This document shows, in pieces, positions 16,893-25,753 of a stretch of DNA of 33,093 nt. Where the stretch lies: assembly GCA_947442625.1 (NCBI GenBank), contig CANEWJ010000013.1, positions 1-33,093 on the forward strand. The letters run 5' to 3'. Origin of the DNA: Chitinophagaceae bacterium (GTDB lineage Bacteria; Bacteroidota; Bacteroidia; Chitinophagales; Chitinophagaceae). A program made the position numbers and the translations under genes. The notes under the pieces were generated by a model. That model ran no database searches, had not been told where the DNA came from, and saw only the letters and a list, made by a program, of their open reading frames with translations. How positions within the stretch are numbered: position 1 is the first letter of the stretch; every line of letters starts with the position of its first letter.

Positions 16893-18318
16893 ATTCTTTA
16901 AATTGTTCTCGGGCAGACTTGTAGGAAATTCATTTTGGGCTATTTTGTCCAGTGTTTTTCAGAGCATCATTTTTAGTTTATTTTTTATTGTGATAGCCCG
17001 AAGATATAGTTCCTCTGATTTTTCCAGCTATATTATTGCCAATACACTGTACGGAATGATCCTGTCATTCTCATCCCTTGGCCTCTCTCAATGGTTTATA
17101 AGAGAAATCCAGCATCATAATTTTGAAGGAGAAATCATTTCAAGGTTTTTTAAAATTCAGTTGCTGGCAGGTACTATATTCTACCTTATAAATGTTTTGC
17201 TTTCATTTACATTGTACAGTTCAGACCTGATCAGGAATATTTCACTTTTGTTGGGCATCAATATCATCTTTGATAATATCATTTATGTTTTTAAAACAAT
17301 CAACATATCAAGGTATGAACAAAAAAGATCATTCGTGCTTACTTCACTGGAGGCGCTTATAAAACTTGTGTTGGCTGCTTTTGTAGTTTATGTTGACATC
17401 AACATATTTTCTGTAATTGTTATGCTTGTCGTGTTTCGCGGGTTTACACTTTACTTGTTTTTTAGATTTGGCTTGTCTGGCAACATGGATATAGCCTATT
17501 ATTGGAAAGGATCCCTAGATCTAAGAGAGATTGGCCTTGTCCTGAAAAAAAATATTTATTTTATCGTTATTGGCAGTGTTTCCGTTGTTTATTGGTCAAC
17601 TGGTAGTTTGCTTGTTTCAAAACTACTTCAATTGGACATGGTTGCAGATTATGAAATCTCCTTTAAATTATTTTCGATGGCAGAGATCATACCTGTTATG
17701 GTCTCTGCATCGGTCTTCCCTATTTTGGTTGAAAAGGGAAAAGCAGATATAGAGGAGAGAAACCATTTTTTCAGAAAAGTTTTTCTCGCTTATGCAATGT
17801 ATGGCCTGCTTGCTTTCACTTTCGTTTATTCATATGCACCATTGCTTATTCCATTTCTGTTTGGTGCTAAATATATCCATACAGTCCCCAATTGTATACA
17901 AATGTTTTGGACAATCATTGTTTTTCCCACTGCTTTGCTCCAGGCAAATCTCTTGGTTGCCATACACATGGAAAAAACAGATATGTGGTTGAACCTTTTA
18001 AGCCTTGCATTGAATTTTATCATCGCTTTTTTTGGGCTAACCATTTTTCAAGATATCGCTGTGGTAAATTATGCCATTTTCATTTCATTTTTGTTTTTTC
18101 ACATTTCACAGGATATTATATTAATCCAATACGGAATTCACAAACAGTCAGATGCCTTTTGGTTTTATACATCATCTGCGCTTTTGCTTCTGGGGTATCA
18201 TTTTTTATCTCTGTTTTTTTCTTCTATTTATTTCTTTTTCCTCTTCTGGATGATTTTTGCCCTTATCTCATTTGTATATACAAAATCATTTCTTAGAGAA
18301 AAGGCGACTGCTGCATAA
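16885..18318 (+). CDS. Polysaccharide flippase (Wzx-like, MOP superfamily)
   Basis: A protein of about 477 residues with roughly twelve to fourteen transmembrane helices. It begins with a short cytoplasmic piece and RLVGNSFWAILSSVFQSIIF, typical of Wzx/MATE-like exporters. FIVIARRYSSSDFSSYIIAN and LLVSKLLQLDMVADYEISFK resemble Wzx family blocks. It should flip undecaprenyl-pyrophosphate-linked repeat units to the periplasm. No ATG lies near the expected N-terminus. Candidate starts are TTG at 16825, 16885 and 16903; I chose 16885 because it leaves a short basic lead before helix 1 and an 8-nt overlap with the polymerase. The start is uncertain. The gene is AT-rich, like its upstream neighbour. 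Confidence 0.85.
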   Translation: MFKFFKLFSGRLVGNSFWAILSSVFQSIIFSLFFIVIARRYSSSDFSSYIIANTLYGMILSFSSLGLSQWFIREIQHHNFEGEIISRFFKIQLLAGTIFYLINVLLSFTLYSSDLIRNISLLLGINIIFDNIIYVFKTINISRYEQKRSFVLTSLEALIKLVLAAFVVYVDINIFSVIVMLVVFRGFTLYLFFRFGLSGNMDIAYYWKGSLDLREIGLVLKKNIYFIVIGSVSVVYWSTGSLLVSKLLQLDMVADYEISFKLFSMAEIIPVMVSASVFPILVEKGKADIEERNHFFRKVFLAYAMYGLLAFTFVYSYAPLLIPFLFGAKYIHTVPNCIQMFWTIIVFPTALLQANLLVAIHMEKTDMWLNLLSLALNFIIAFFGLTIFQDIAVVNYAIFISFLFFHISQDIILIQYGIHKQSDAFWFYTSSALLLLGYHFLSLFFSSIYFFFLFWMIFALISFVYTKSFLREKATAA

Positions 18319-18361
18319 TGCTGTTCTTTCCTCATTTATCATTTGCACAATTTTAATCATT

Positions 18362-19537
18362 ATGGCAAGACCTCGTGTACTGTATTACGTTCATACCTAT
18401 TTCCTTGATAGCTGTCTTGAAACACTGCAGTCCATCAAGCATCATGTTGATATCGACTTGCTGATAGAAGTTTCCCCTGATTCAAGAAAAAGTACTGTCT
18501 TTGAATTGCCAGAAACAAAGCAATTCAATCGGCTGGAAAATTTGAAACAAATCTTATCTCCTGATTTATGGCACCTCTTTCAACCCTATTTTGACAATTT
18601 ATCTTCTGTTGAAGTTTTATTTTTTAAGGGTAAAAGTATGATAGGGCTAGACAGCATTAAGGGAGGATTCTTCTTGGGTCGACTCATCCAATCACGAAAC
18701 TATGATGTTGTTCATTTTGATACTGCCTCAGGACGGGCAATTTCTTGTTTGCTTTTTCTAAAAAAGAATCAACTGGCTTTAACGATCCATGACCCTATAC
18801 CGCATGTGGGAGAAGAATCACTCCTCTTAGACTTGGTTCGATATTTTTACAAACGGCAGGCCAGGTCAATATCATTTTACTCTTCATATTCCTCAGGATT
18901 GTTTAAGAAATACAATAGACGCCTTAATGGAAGGCTTACACAATTGCGTTTACAGCCCTATTCATTCATCGCTCAATTCAAGCAAACGCCAATTCCTCAT
19001 CGACGTTTCATCCTTTTTTTTGGACAGCTTTCATACTACAAAGGCATAGACTTACTTCTTGAGGCTATTCCTAAGGTTTTACACGTCTACCCAAATGAGC
19101 ATTTTGTCATTGCAGGCAAATCAAATGGTTTTGTTATAGACAAAAAATTGCTTGATGAATATCCACATCATATCACATTTATTGATGATTACCTTTCAGT
19201 CGAACAACTTTCACAGTTGATTCATGCTTCGAAATTTGTTGTTTGTCCTTACCGCGAAGCCACCCAAAGTGGTGTGCTGATGACAGCTTTTGCCATGGGA
19301 AAAACGGTAATGGCAACCAACATTGGGGCTTTCCGTGAATATATATCAGACGGAATCAATGGCATGCTCACCCATCCTGAGCCCCTGTCCATTGCCAATG
19401 GAATTATGACGATGGTTGCATCAGATCGTTACCTGGATATGGAAAAAAATATTGCATCTGGTTACTCAAAATCAGATTCAAACCATAACAGAAATACATT
19501 GATGGGAGTTTATCATGCAATGGAAACAGTGAATTGA
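18362..19537 (+). CDS. Family 4 glycosyltransferase
   Basis: A 391-residue GT-B glycosyltransferase. ATG 18362 gives MARPRVLYYVHTYFLDSCLE, a normal start; upstream in-frame codons would overlap the flippase gene and encode an unlikely hydrophobic lead. The C-terminal nucleotide-sugar domain has FFGQLSYYKGIDLLLEAI, VCPYREATQSGVLMTAFAMG and ATNIGAFREYISDGINGML. In the usual Ex7E position the second Glu is Thr (EATQSGVLMT), a variant I recall from other GT4 enzymes. The N-terminal domain has HDPIPHVGEE. It should transfer a sugar onto the lipid-linked repeat unit at the cytoplasmic membrane face; donor and linkage are not predictable. Upstream gap 43 nt. Confidence 0.85.
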   Translation: MARPRVLYYVHTYFLDSCLETLQSIKHHVDIDLLIEVSPDSRKSTVFELPETKQFNRLENLKQILSPDLWHLFQPYFDNLSSVEVLFFKGKSMIGLDSIKGGFFLGRLIQSRNYDVVHFDTASGRAISCLLFLKKNQLALTIHDPIPHVGEESLLLDLVRYFYKRQARSISFYSSYSSGLFKKYNRRLNGRLTQLRLQPYSFIAQFKQTPIPHRRFILFFGQLSYYKGIDLLLEAIPKVLHVYPNEHFVIAGKSNGFVIDKKLLDEYPHHITFIDDYLSVEQLSQLIHASKFVVCPYREATQSGVLMTAFAMGKTVMATNIGAFREYISDGINGMLTHPEPLSIANGIMTMVASDRYLDMEKNIASGYSKSDSNHNRNTLMGVYHAMETVN

Positions 19538-19542
19538 CCATT

Positions 19543-20106
19543 ATGTTGAATTATACCATCAGGGCTGATTTGTTGCGCTATACTGGTGAAACTGCTTCTG
19601 GCAAGTTTCTGCCCTCTTTACTTATCCCTGGATTCCGGTATACATTTTTTCTCAGAAAATCGCATCACTACAAAAAGCATTCTTTCTTGGGTTTGTTCTA
19701 CAGAATCTTTCTCCATATTGATGCTCATTTTTATGGATTTCAAATACCTCCCTCTACCCAAATCGGTAAAGGACTTTACATTGGCCATTGGGGTACAATT
19801 GTTGTCAATGGAAAAACAATTATAGGAGATTTCTGCAACTTGTCTCCCGGTGTAACAATCGGGCAAACAAACCGCGGAAAAAGTAAAGGTGTTCCCACAA
19901 TAGGCAACAAAGTATGGATTGGAACGAATGCAGTAATAGTGGGCAATATCATCATTGGAGACAATGTAATGATCGCACCCAATGCCTTTGTTAATATTTC
20001 TGTCCCTTCCAATAGTTTGGTTGTTGGAAATCCAGCGTCCATTCTGCCAAGAGAAGATGCTACCGAAGGTTACATCAATTATACAATAGCTGATACATCA
20101 TTATAA
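19543..20106 (+). CDS. Hexapeptide-repeat acyltransferase (serine acetyltransferase-like)
   Basis: A 187-residue left-handed beta-helix acyltransferase. The first 75 residues are helical and typical of the serine O-acetyltransferase-like group. The helix follows: STQIGKGLYIGHWGTIVVNG, TIIGDFCNLSPGVTIGQ, then VPTIGNKVWIGTNAVIVGN and IIIGDNVMIAPNAFVNISVP. The loop QTNRGKSKGVP resembles the substrate loop of CysE-type enzymes. In polysaccharide clusters such proteins O- or N-acetylate a sugar of the repeat unit with acetyl-CoA, which fits better than cysteine synthesis here. A downstream ATG (19543) is preferred over the in-frame TTG at 19534, which overlaps the previous gene. The cluster also holds a deacetylase, so acetylation may be tuned in both directions. 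Confidence 0.85.
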   Translation: MLNYTIRADLLRYTGETASGKFLPSLLIPGFRYTFFLRKSHHYKKHSFLGLFYRIFLHIDAHFYGFQIPPSTQIGKGLYIGHWGTIVVNGKTIIGDFCNLSPGVTIGQTNRGKSKGVPTIGNKVWIGTNAVIVGNIIIGDNVMIAPNAFVNISVPSNSLVVGNPASILPREDATEGYINYTIADTSL

Positions 20107-20117
20107 CATACATCACC

Positions 20118-21251
20118 ATGATCAATCCCAAATCAATCGTCTTTGTCATTCATGGGTTACCCATGGGTGGAGCAGAGAAATTCTTGATCAGCATTGTTAA
20201 CCATTTGTTTGACATAAAGTATAATCCAGTGGTCATTCTACTTAGTAATGATGACACATTGGCCCACGAAATCACACCAGGTATACCCATTGTCAAGGTA
20301 TTAAAAAAATCTAGGTATGATCTTTCTATATCGAGCCGGATTAAGCAACAAATTATAATTCATGGTGCTCAAAAAATATTCTGTGTAAATCCCTACTCCT
20401 ATTTTCTGACCAAATTATCTTTTCTCTTTGAACAGGAGTATAAAATATTTCTATCTCCACATACTACAAAACCTTTCTCAGCATACAATTGGTTTCAAAC
20501 ATTTGTTTATTACAGGTTAATTGGAAAAAATGATACATTGGTCTATCTCTGTAATAGGCAACAAGATTATTTAACAAAAAAGTATTTTCTTCCTGCATGT
20601 GAACAAACGGTCATTTATAATGGTATCAATACCGAAGTATTCAGTCCTTCACATTTTATAGGTCAGGACCGTGATAGCATCAGGGAATCTTTCTCTATTG
20701 ATAAAAAAGACAAGTTGATTCTCTTGGTTGCACGCATCAATCCTGAAAAGCGCCATACTGACGCTTTGAATGCATTGTCAATCATACATAAAATGAGGGG
20801 TGAAATTAAGCCCAACCTCATGATAGTTGGGTCTGGCAATAAACGATTGTCAGACAGACTCACAGAACTTGTTTCTATTTTACAATTGGATGGTTATGTT
20901 CATTTTGTTGGCAATCATTCTGATGTAAGATTATTTTATTATATCGCTGATATATTTACACTTACATCAGAAAGTGAAACATTTTCAATTGCTGCCCTGG
21001 AAGCAATGGCATTTGGGCTGCCCTGTGCGCTAACTGATGTTGGTGGCGCCAGGGAAATGATTGTTGAAGATTGGAACGGCACACTTGCCGATCCATTGCA
21101 TCCTGATTCAATCGCGACATCATGGTTGAATGCATTGAAGAATAATCAAAATGGTCAATCAATCAGGGAGCATGTAGAGCAACGTTTCTCTCTCAACACC
21201 ATGTTGAAGCAATATGTTCATTTATTGTCTCAACCCATCATGATTCATTGA
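20118..21251 (+). CDS. Family 4 glycosyltransferase
   Basis: A 377-residue GT-B enzyme. The N-terminal domain opens with VFVIHGLPMGGAEKFLISIV, the usual GG acceptor loop. The C-terminal domain has LVARINPEKRHTDALNAL and VHFVGNHSDVRLFYYIADIF. The Ex7E motif is intact (ETFSIAALE), followed by AMAFGLPCALTDVGGAREMI. This is a retaining transferase by family rule. Specificity is unknown; it would add one residue of the repeat unit. It starts 11 nt after the acyltransferase. Confidence 0.88.
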   Translation: MINPKSIVFVIHGLPMGGAEKFLISIVNHLFDIKYNPVVILLSNDDTLAHEITPGIPIVKVLKKSRYDLSISSRIKQQIIIHGAQKIFCVNPYSYFLTKLSFLFEQEYKIFLSPHTTKPFSAYNWFQTFVYYRLIGKNDTLVYLCNRQQDYLTKKYFLPACEQTVIYNGINTEVFSPSHFIGQDRDSIRESFSIDKKDKLILLVARINPEKRHTDALNALSIIHKMRGEIKPNLMIVGSGNKRLSDRLTELVSILQLDGYVHFVGNHSDVRLFYYIADIFTLTSESETFSIAALEAMAFGLPCALTDVGGAREMIVEDWNGTLADPLHPDSIATSWLNALKNNQNGQSIREHVEQRFSLNTMLKQYVHLLSQPIMIH

Positions 21252-21305
21252 TCGCTGCAAAGGCAACATTTACTAAACCATCGCCCTTTACAAAACACAT
21301 TTATA

Positions 21306-22361
21306 TTGAATTTCAAGCATGTATTATTTATAGGCCCCCAAAATGAGAAGGGAGGTATTGGAGCAGTGCTGGAAACCTACAGGAATGAAATGAAAGGCTT
21401 TCAGATGATTTCAACCTATTCATCTAACCCTAATGTTAACAATCAACTGTATTTCTTCAAGCAATATTTTAACATATTCAAATTGTTGATAACAGATGAT
21501 AGCATTAAAATTCTTCATATTCATTGTGCATCAAGGGGAAGTTTCATGCGTAAAGCTTTAGTTGTTTTTCTTGCAAAAGCATTAGGAAATAAAACCATCA
21601 TGCATATTCATGGCGGTTTGTTTCACCGGTTTTACCAATCGTCTTATTTGATGACTTTTTTGGTTCAACATGTTCTTCGCTCTTGTGATCGTGTAATTTG
21701 TTTGACTAATGACTGGAGCCATACCTTTAGTGAAGAGTTAGAATTAAGCAACCTTTCTGTAGTGCTCAATCCTGTCAAAACTTTTCCACTCAGACCATAT
21801 CGTAATTCGTTCAGTTCTATTTCAATGTTGTTTCTTGGTACGATTACCGACAACAAAGGCATTTTTGAATTGGTTGAATATCTTCAACAAAACCCATTTT
21901 ACCTGCACAATAAAATTAAGCTAACCATTTGTGGAGAAGGAGAATCAGACAGACTCATTTCACTGATCAGTAAGAAAAATAACGGGCGCAATATTTTTTT
22001 TGCTGGGTGGGTCAATGGTTCTCAAAAAGATGATATGATCGCTGAAGCTGATATTTTCATCTTGCCCTCTCATTATGAAGGTCTTCCCATGGCCATCCTT
22101 GAAGCCATGTCTGCTGGAAAGCCAATTATTTCAACTTCAGTAGGTGGAATTCCTTCCGTTGTTACACCGCAACACAACGGTTGGCTGATTGAACCTGGTA
22201 AACTCAATCAACTTGACGCTGTTCTCGATGAGATTTTCAATGACCCAAGTCTCATTTCCCGTTATGGTATGAATGCCTTCGTTGATGCAAAGCAATTTCA
22301 TGTACAATCCATTGTTTCGAAGTTAAATACCATATACAACGATTTGCTCACAAACGAATGA
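21306..22361 (+). CDS. Family 4 glycosyltransferase
   Basis: A 351-residue GT-B enzyme starting with FKHVLFIGPQNEKGGIGAVL, the N-terminal nucleotide-fold and acceptor loop. The C-terminal domain has SMLFLGTITDNKGIFELVEY, LTICGEGESDRLI and SHYEGLPMAILEAMSAGKP, with the intact Ex7E motif (EGLPMAILE), then ISTSVGGIPSVV. The start appears to be TTG at 21306, since no in-frame ATG lies nearby and the TTG gives the expected N-terminus. It lies 54 nt after the previous glycosyltransferase. Third GT4 enzyme of the cluster; sugar specificity cannot be read. Confidence 0.87.
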   Translation: MNFKHVLFIGPQNEKGGIGAVLETYRNEMKGFQMISTYSSNPNVNNQLYFFKQYFNIFKLLITDDSIKILHIHCASRGSFMRKALVVFLAKALGNKTIMHIHGGLFHRFYQSSYLMTFLVQHVLRSCDRVICLTNDWSHTFSEELELSNLSVVLNPVKTFPLRPYRNSFSSISMLFLGTITDNKGIFELVEYLQQNPFYLHNKIKLTICGEGESDRLISLISKKNNGRNIFFAGWVNGSQKDDMIAEADIFILPSHYEGLPMAILEAMSAGKPIISTSVGGIPSVVTPQHNGWLIEPGKLNQLDAVLDEIFNDPSLISRYGMNAFVDAKQFHVQSIVSKLNTIYNDLLTNE

Positions 22362-22391
22362 TTTTATTTTTCACCAATCAAACCAATTGAT

Positions 22392-23669
22392 ATGAATTTT
22401 CTTGGACATGCCCGGTTTTGGGTTATTGACGCTTTAAGGGGAACCAACATTGTGGAAACACTCAAAAAATTGAGAGCAGAACAATATCTCGACAACAAGA
22501 CCCTTGCCAATTTGTCTCACTCAAATTATAAGGTTTTCATTGAAACAGTCTTACCCGCTACCCGATATTATTCCAATCTGGGACCCAGTGTTGTATCATC
22601 TATTTTGACAAAAGATATCATCAGAAAGAATACAGCATCTTTATTTTCTAATAATTTCTCAAAGAACAAATTTGCAAAAGGTACCGGCGGCTCAACTGGC
22701 GCCCCACTTTTGTACTATACAACCAACGAGGCACAGTCTTTCATGTGGGCAGGAATATTGTTGTCTTGGGAAACCCTTGGCTATCAATTGGGTGATAAAG
22801 TTGCATTTGTTGCCGGGACTTCATTGGGTAAAAATGATCTCAAGCATACAGTATTTCATCAATTGCTGAATGTTACTACATATTCAGCTTACCATTTGAA
22901 CGATAGTGATATTGAAACGTATATCAGCCATATCATTAAAGCCAAAACAAAGATCATATATGGGTATGCAACAGCAATCAATCGGCTTGCAGAATATATT
23001 TTAAAAAGCAAACAATCCTATGCTTTTCCTCAATTGAAAGGAGTTGTATCAACCGCTGAACTACTAAGTGATAAACACAGGGATAATATTGGCCAGGCTT
23101 TTAACGTAAAGGTTCACAACCAGTATGGATGCAATGAGGCTGGTATCTCGGCTTTTGAGTGCGATTTTGGCAACCTTCACTACATCAATACGGCTACCAA
23201 ACTTGAATTTGATAAGGAGGGTAATGTATTGGCCACGAATCTTGTTAACAAGGCCTTTCCCATGCTACGATACTTTACTGGTGATGCCTTTGAGGTTGTA
23301 GAAAATGTTTCCTGCCCGTGCAAAAGGGGTTATCCCATCATTGAGAATTTTAAGGGGAGGACCTGTGATTTGGTTATTGACAAAAGACATAAAGTCATGC
23401 ATTCAGCTTTTTTTAATGTTCTTTTCCGCAACAACAAACATATTGAACAGTTTCAGGTGCAGTTCAATGCACAGAAAATTACCATTTATCTACAAATGGA
23501 TAACAATACGCTGCCCAAAGAGATTTCTACCCAGTATTTGGATGTGATCAAAAGCAATTTGGAATTTGATGACTATTCAATAGAGATCAATGCGCCATTC
23601 CTGGAAGCTGAAAATGCCAAGCACCGCTATGTCATCAATACTTCCCTTGGCATCTCAACACCTGCTTAA
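22392..23669 (+). CDS. CapK-like adenylate-forming enzyme (PaaK-related)
   Basis: A 425-residue member of the AMP-binding superfamily related to phenylacetate-CoA ligase and to CapK of capsule loci. The phosphate-binding loop is GTGGSTGAP (residues 97-105). Further blocks are GVVSTAELLSDKHRDNIGQA and VHNQYGCNEAG, with the YGxxE motif of adenylate formers. A Cys-containing CPCKRGYPIIENFKGRTCD follows, matching the PaaK-type GR(x)xD region. CapK-like enzymes are frequent in exopolysaccharide loci but their reaction is poorly known. They may activate an acid for attachment to the polysaccharide. Activation of an amino acid or acyl group is an inference. It starts 30 nt after the previous gene. 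Confidence 0.83.
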   Translation: MNFLGHARFWVIDALRGTNIVETLKKLRAEQYLDNKTLANLSHSNYKVFIETVLPATRYYSNLGPSVVSSILTKDIIRKNTASLFSNNFSKNKFAKGTGGSTGAPLLYYTTNEAQSFMWAGILLSWETLGYQLGDKVAFVAGTSLGKNDLKHTVFHQLLNVTTYSAYHLNDSDIETYISHIIKAKTKIIYGYATAINRLAEYILKSKQSYAFPQLKGVVSTAELLSDKHRDNIGQAFNVKVHNQYGCNEAGISAFECDFGNLHYINTATKLEFDKEGNVLATNLVNKAFPMLRYFTGDAFEVVENVSCPCKRGYPIIENFKGRTCDLVIDKRHKVMHSAFFNVLFRNNKHIEQFQVQFNAQKITIYLQMDNNTLPKEISTQYLDVIKSNLEFDDYSIEINAPFLEAENAKHRYVINTSLGISTPA

Positions 23670-23699
23670 TATTTATTTCTCACCATTCAATTTTTGTTC

Positions 23700-24737
23700 A
23701 TGAACATATGGTTTGATATTTCAAATTCACCCCATATCAACATGTTTTACGCGTTGATAGCTCAACTGGAGCATGAAGGACATACAATCTTTATCACTTC
23801 TAGACCCTTGGCCAATACAATTGCCTTATTGGACCAGAAAGGCATGCCCCATCATGTAGTTGGAAAACATTATGGTAAGCGTTTATTTGGTAAGGTTTTA
23901 GGGTATCCCATCAGGGTCATTCAACTCTGGCATTATTTAAAGGATAAAAAGATTGATGTAGCTGTGTCACAGAGTTCTTTTCATTCACCCTTGGCGGCAC
24001 AACTGCTGGGTATACCTTCTATATATACAAATGATAATGAACATGCATTGGGCAATCTCCCCAGTTTTATTTCTGCTACAAAAATCCTATTGCCAGAACG
24101 TTTCAACTTAACGGGTATATCCAAGTTTTCGATTATTCGTAGAAAAATCAGCTATTACCCTGGTGTCAAGGAGGGTATTTATCTATGGCGAATGTCCAAG
24201 TCAAACAAACTGAGGGACATTTCAGTCAACCCATCTTCCCTTAAGCTTTATATCCGCCCCGAGCCGTCAACAGCCCAATACTACAATGGAAAGCAAAATT
24301 TCTTGGATGAGCTCATCAATGAGTTGTCATCAGCTTTTAACATCTTCATTTTACCCCGATCCCAAGAACAAGCCCATCACTATTTAAGCAATGCATTCAA
24401 GAACATATCCGTTGCGGAAAAACCAATATCATTTGAAGAAATTGCCAATGACTGTGATTTATTCATAGGTGCTGGTGGGTCTATGACAAGAGAGTTGGCC
24501 ATGATTGGCATACCTACCATTTCTGTTTACCAGGGTGAATTGCTTGAAGTTGACAAAGTACTGATCGAAAACAATCTCATGCTCCATACCAATGCAATTT
24601 CATCCAAAGACGTGATTTCCCTTTCGCAGCAATTGCCCTTGGCAAACCATGAAAATACACTTATGGCCAAAGGAAAATTGGCTTATGATCTATTGTACAA
24701 TACAATAATTAACACCAACAAAAGAGTAACCGCATGA
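23700..24737 (+). CDS. DUF354 family protein (GT-B-like)
   Basis: A 345-residue protein that I assign to DUF354. The N-terminus NIWFDISNSPHINMFYALIA and the segment HEGHTIFITSR resemble the Rossmann half of GT-B glycosyltransferases and of UDP-GlcNAc 2-epimerase. The C-terminal half has FIGAGGSMTRELAMIGIPTI followed by SVYQGELLEVDKV, matching the donor-site half. The reaction is not established. ATG 23700 is preferred to the in-frame TTG two codons upstream. The stop overlaps the next gene's start by 4 nt (ATGA), showing tight translational coupling with the oxidoreductase. A role with the nearby WecB epimerase is likely, perhaps as transferase for the sugar made from the epimerised precursor. 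Confidence 0.78.
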   Translation: MNIWFDISNSPHINMFYALIAQLEHEGHTIFITSRPLANTIALLDQKGMPHHVVGKHYGKRLFGKVLGYPIRVIQLWHYLKDKKIDVAVSQSSFHSPLAAQLLGIPSIYTNDNEHALGNLPSFISATKILLPERFNLTGISKFSIIRRKISYYPGVKEGIYLWRMSKSNKLRDISVNPSSLKLYIRPEPSTAQYYNGKQNFLDELINELSSAFNIFILPRSQEQAHHYLSNAFKNISVAEKPISFEEIANDCDLFIGAGGSMTRELAMIGIPTISVYQGELLEVDKVLIENNLMLHTNAISSKDVISLSQQLPLANHENTLMAKGKLAYDLLYNTIINTNKRVTA

Positions 24738-25753
24738 AAAAAATCGGATTAATTGGCGCAGGAAAAATGGGTATTTCTCATCTTGCTATCTTGGGAGCAC
24801 ACCCAGATGTAGAGGTAATTGGTGTTGCCGACACCTCAACAATTGTAACAGATGTTTTAAAGCGACACACGCCATTTGATGTCTATTCCGATTACTTGGA
24901 GATGGTCAATGAAAAAAAACCTGATGCAGTGTTTGTTTCTGTTCCTACCAAGTACCACGAACCCATCGTTCAAAAACTCTTGGATCGGAACATCAATGTT
25001 TTTGTTGAAAAACCATTTAGCCTGAATGCCGCTAATGGACAAAAGTTGATGGAGTCTTCCAGGCAAAAAAATCTTTACAACCAAGTTGGGTACCATAATA
25101 AATTTATAGGAACCTTCATGGAAGCCAAAAGAATCATTGATTCAGGCAGCCTGGGGAAATTGCAATTGTTTTCTGGCAACATGAATGGCCCAGTTGTTAC
25201 CAAAACAAAAGAGCATACCTGGCGATCAAAACCAGAAGAAGGGGGCGGTTGTTTGATGGACTATGCAGCCCATCTCATTGATCTGATTAATGATCTCATT
25301 GCCCCAATTACATCAGTTCATGGGGCTGATTTGATGTCTTTTTATTCAGCCTCCGTTGAGGATGCAGTTTCCTGTTTGTTGGAAACAAAAAACGGCATAC
25401 ATGGCACAATCAATGTTAATTGGAGTGATGAGACATTCCGAAAGATGACAACTTCCATTACTATTTTAGGATCAAAAGGCAAATTGACTGTCGATGCTAC
25501 TGAGCTTAAAGTGTATTTCAAGGAACCACAACCCATAGGCGGTTATGCAAAGGGTTGGAATGTAAGGCATATCAATGCTTTATCACCTCACGTTAATTTT
25601 TATCTAAGGGGAGAAGAATATTCCTTGCAAATAGATCACTTTATCAATGTGCTGGAGGGCAAGTTGCCCAATAATATCAACACATTCGAATCAGCCCTCC
25701 AAACAGACAAAGTCATTCAACAAATTAAGAACCATAAAATCAATCAATTATGA
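24734..25753 (+). CDS. Gfo/Idh/MocA family oxidoreductase
   Basis: A 339-residue NAD(P)-dependent sugar oxidoreductase. The N-terminal Rossmann fold starts IGLIGAGKMGISHLAILGAH. VPTKYHEPIVQKLL and the EKPFSL motif (about residues 93-98) follow. The C-terminal substrate domain has EEGGGCLMDYAAHLIDLIND, the family's GG-D-H-D catalytic block. In polysaccharide loci such enzymes oxidise sugar nucleotides (for example at C3) or act on related precursors. It overlaps the previous and next genes by 4 nt each, forming a three-gene module with DUF354 and the aldo/keto-reductase-like protein. The exact substrate is unknown. Confidence 0.88.
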   Translation: MKKIGLIGAGKMGISHLAILGAHPDVEVIGVADTSTIVTDVLKRHTPFDVYSDYLEMVNEKKPDAVFVSVPTKYHEPIVQKLLDRNINVFVEKPFSLNAANGQKLMESSRQKNLYNQVGYHNKFIGTFMEAKRIIDSGSLGKLQLFSGNMNGPVVTKTKEHTWRSKPEEGGGCLMDYAAHLIDLINDLIAPITSVHGADLMSFYSASVEDAVSCLLETKNGIHGTINVNWSDETFRKMTTSITILGSKGKLTVDATELKVYFKEPQPIGGYAKGWNVRHINALSPHVNFYLRGEEYSLQIDHFINVLEGKLPNNINTFESALQTDKVIQQIKNHKINQL

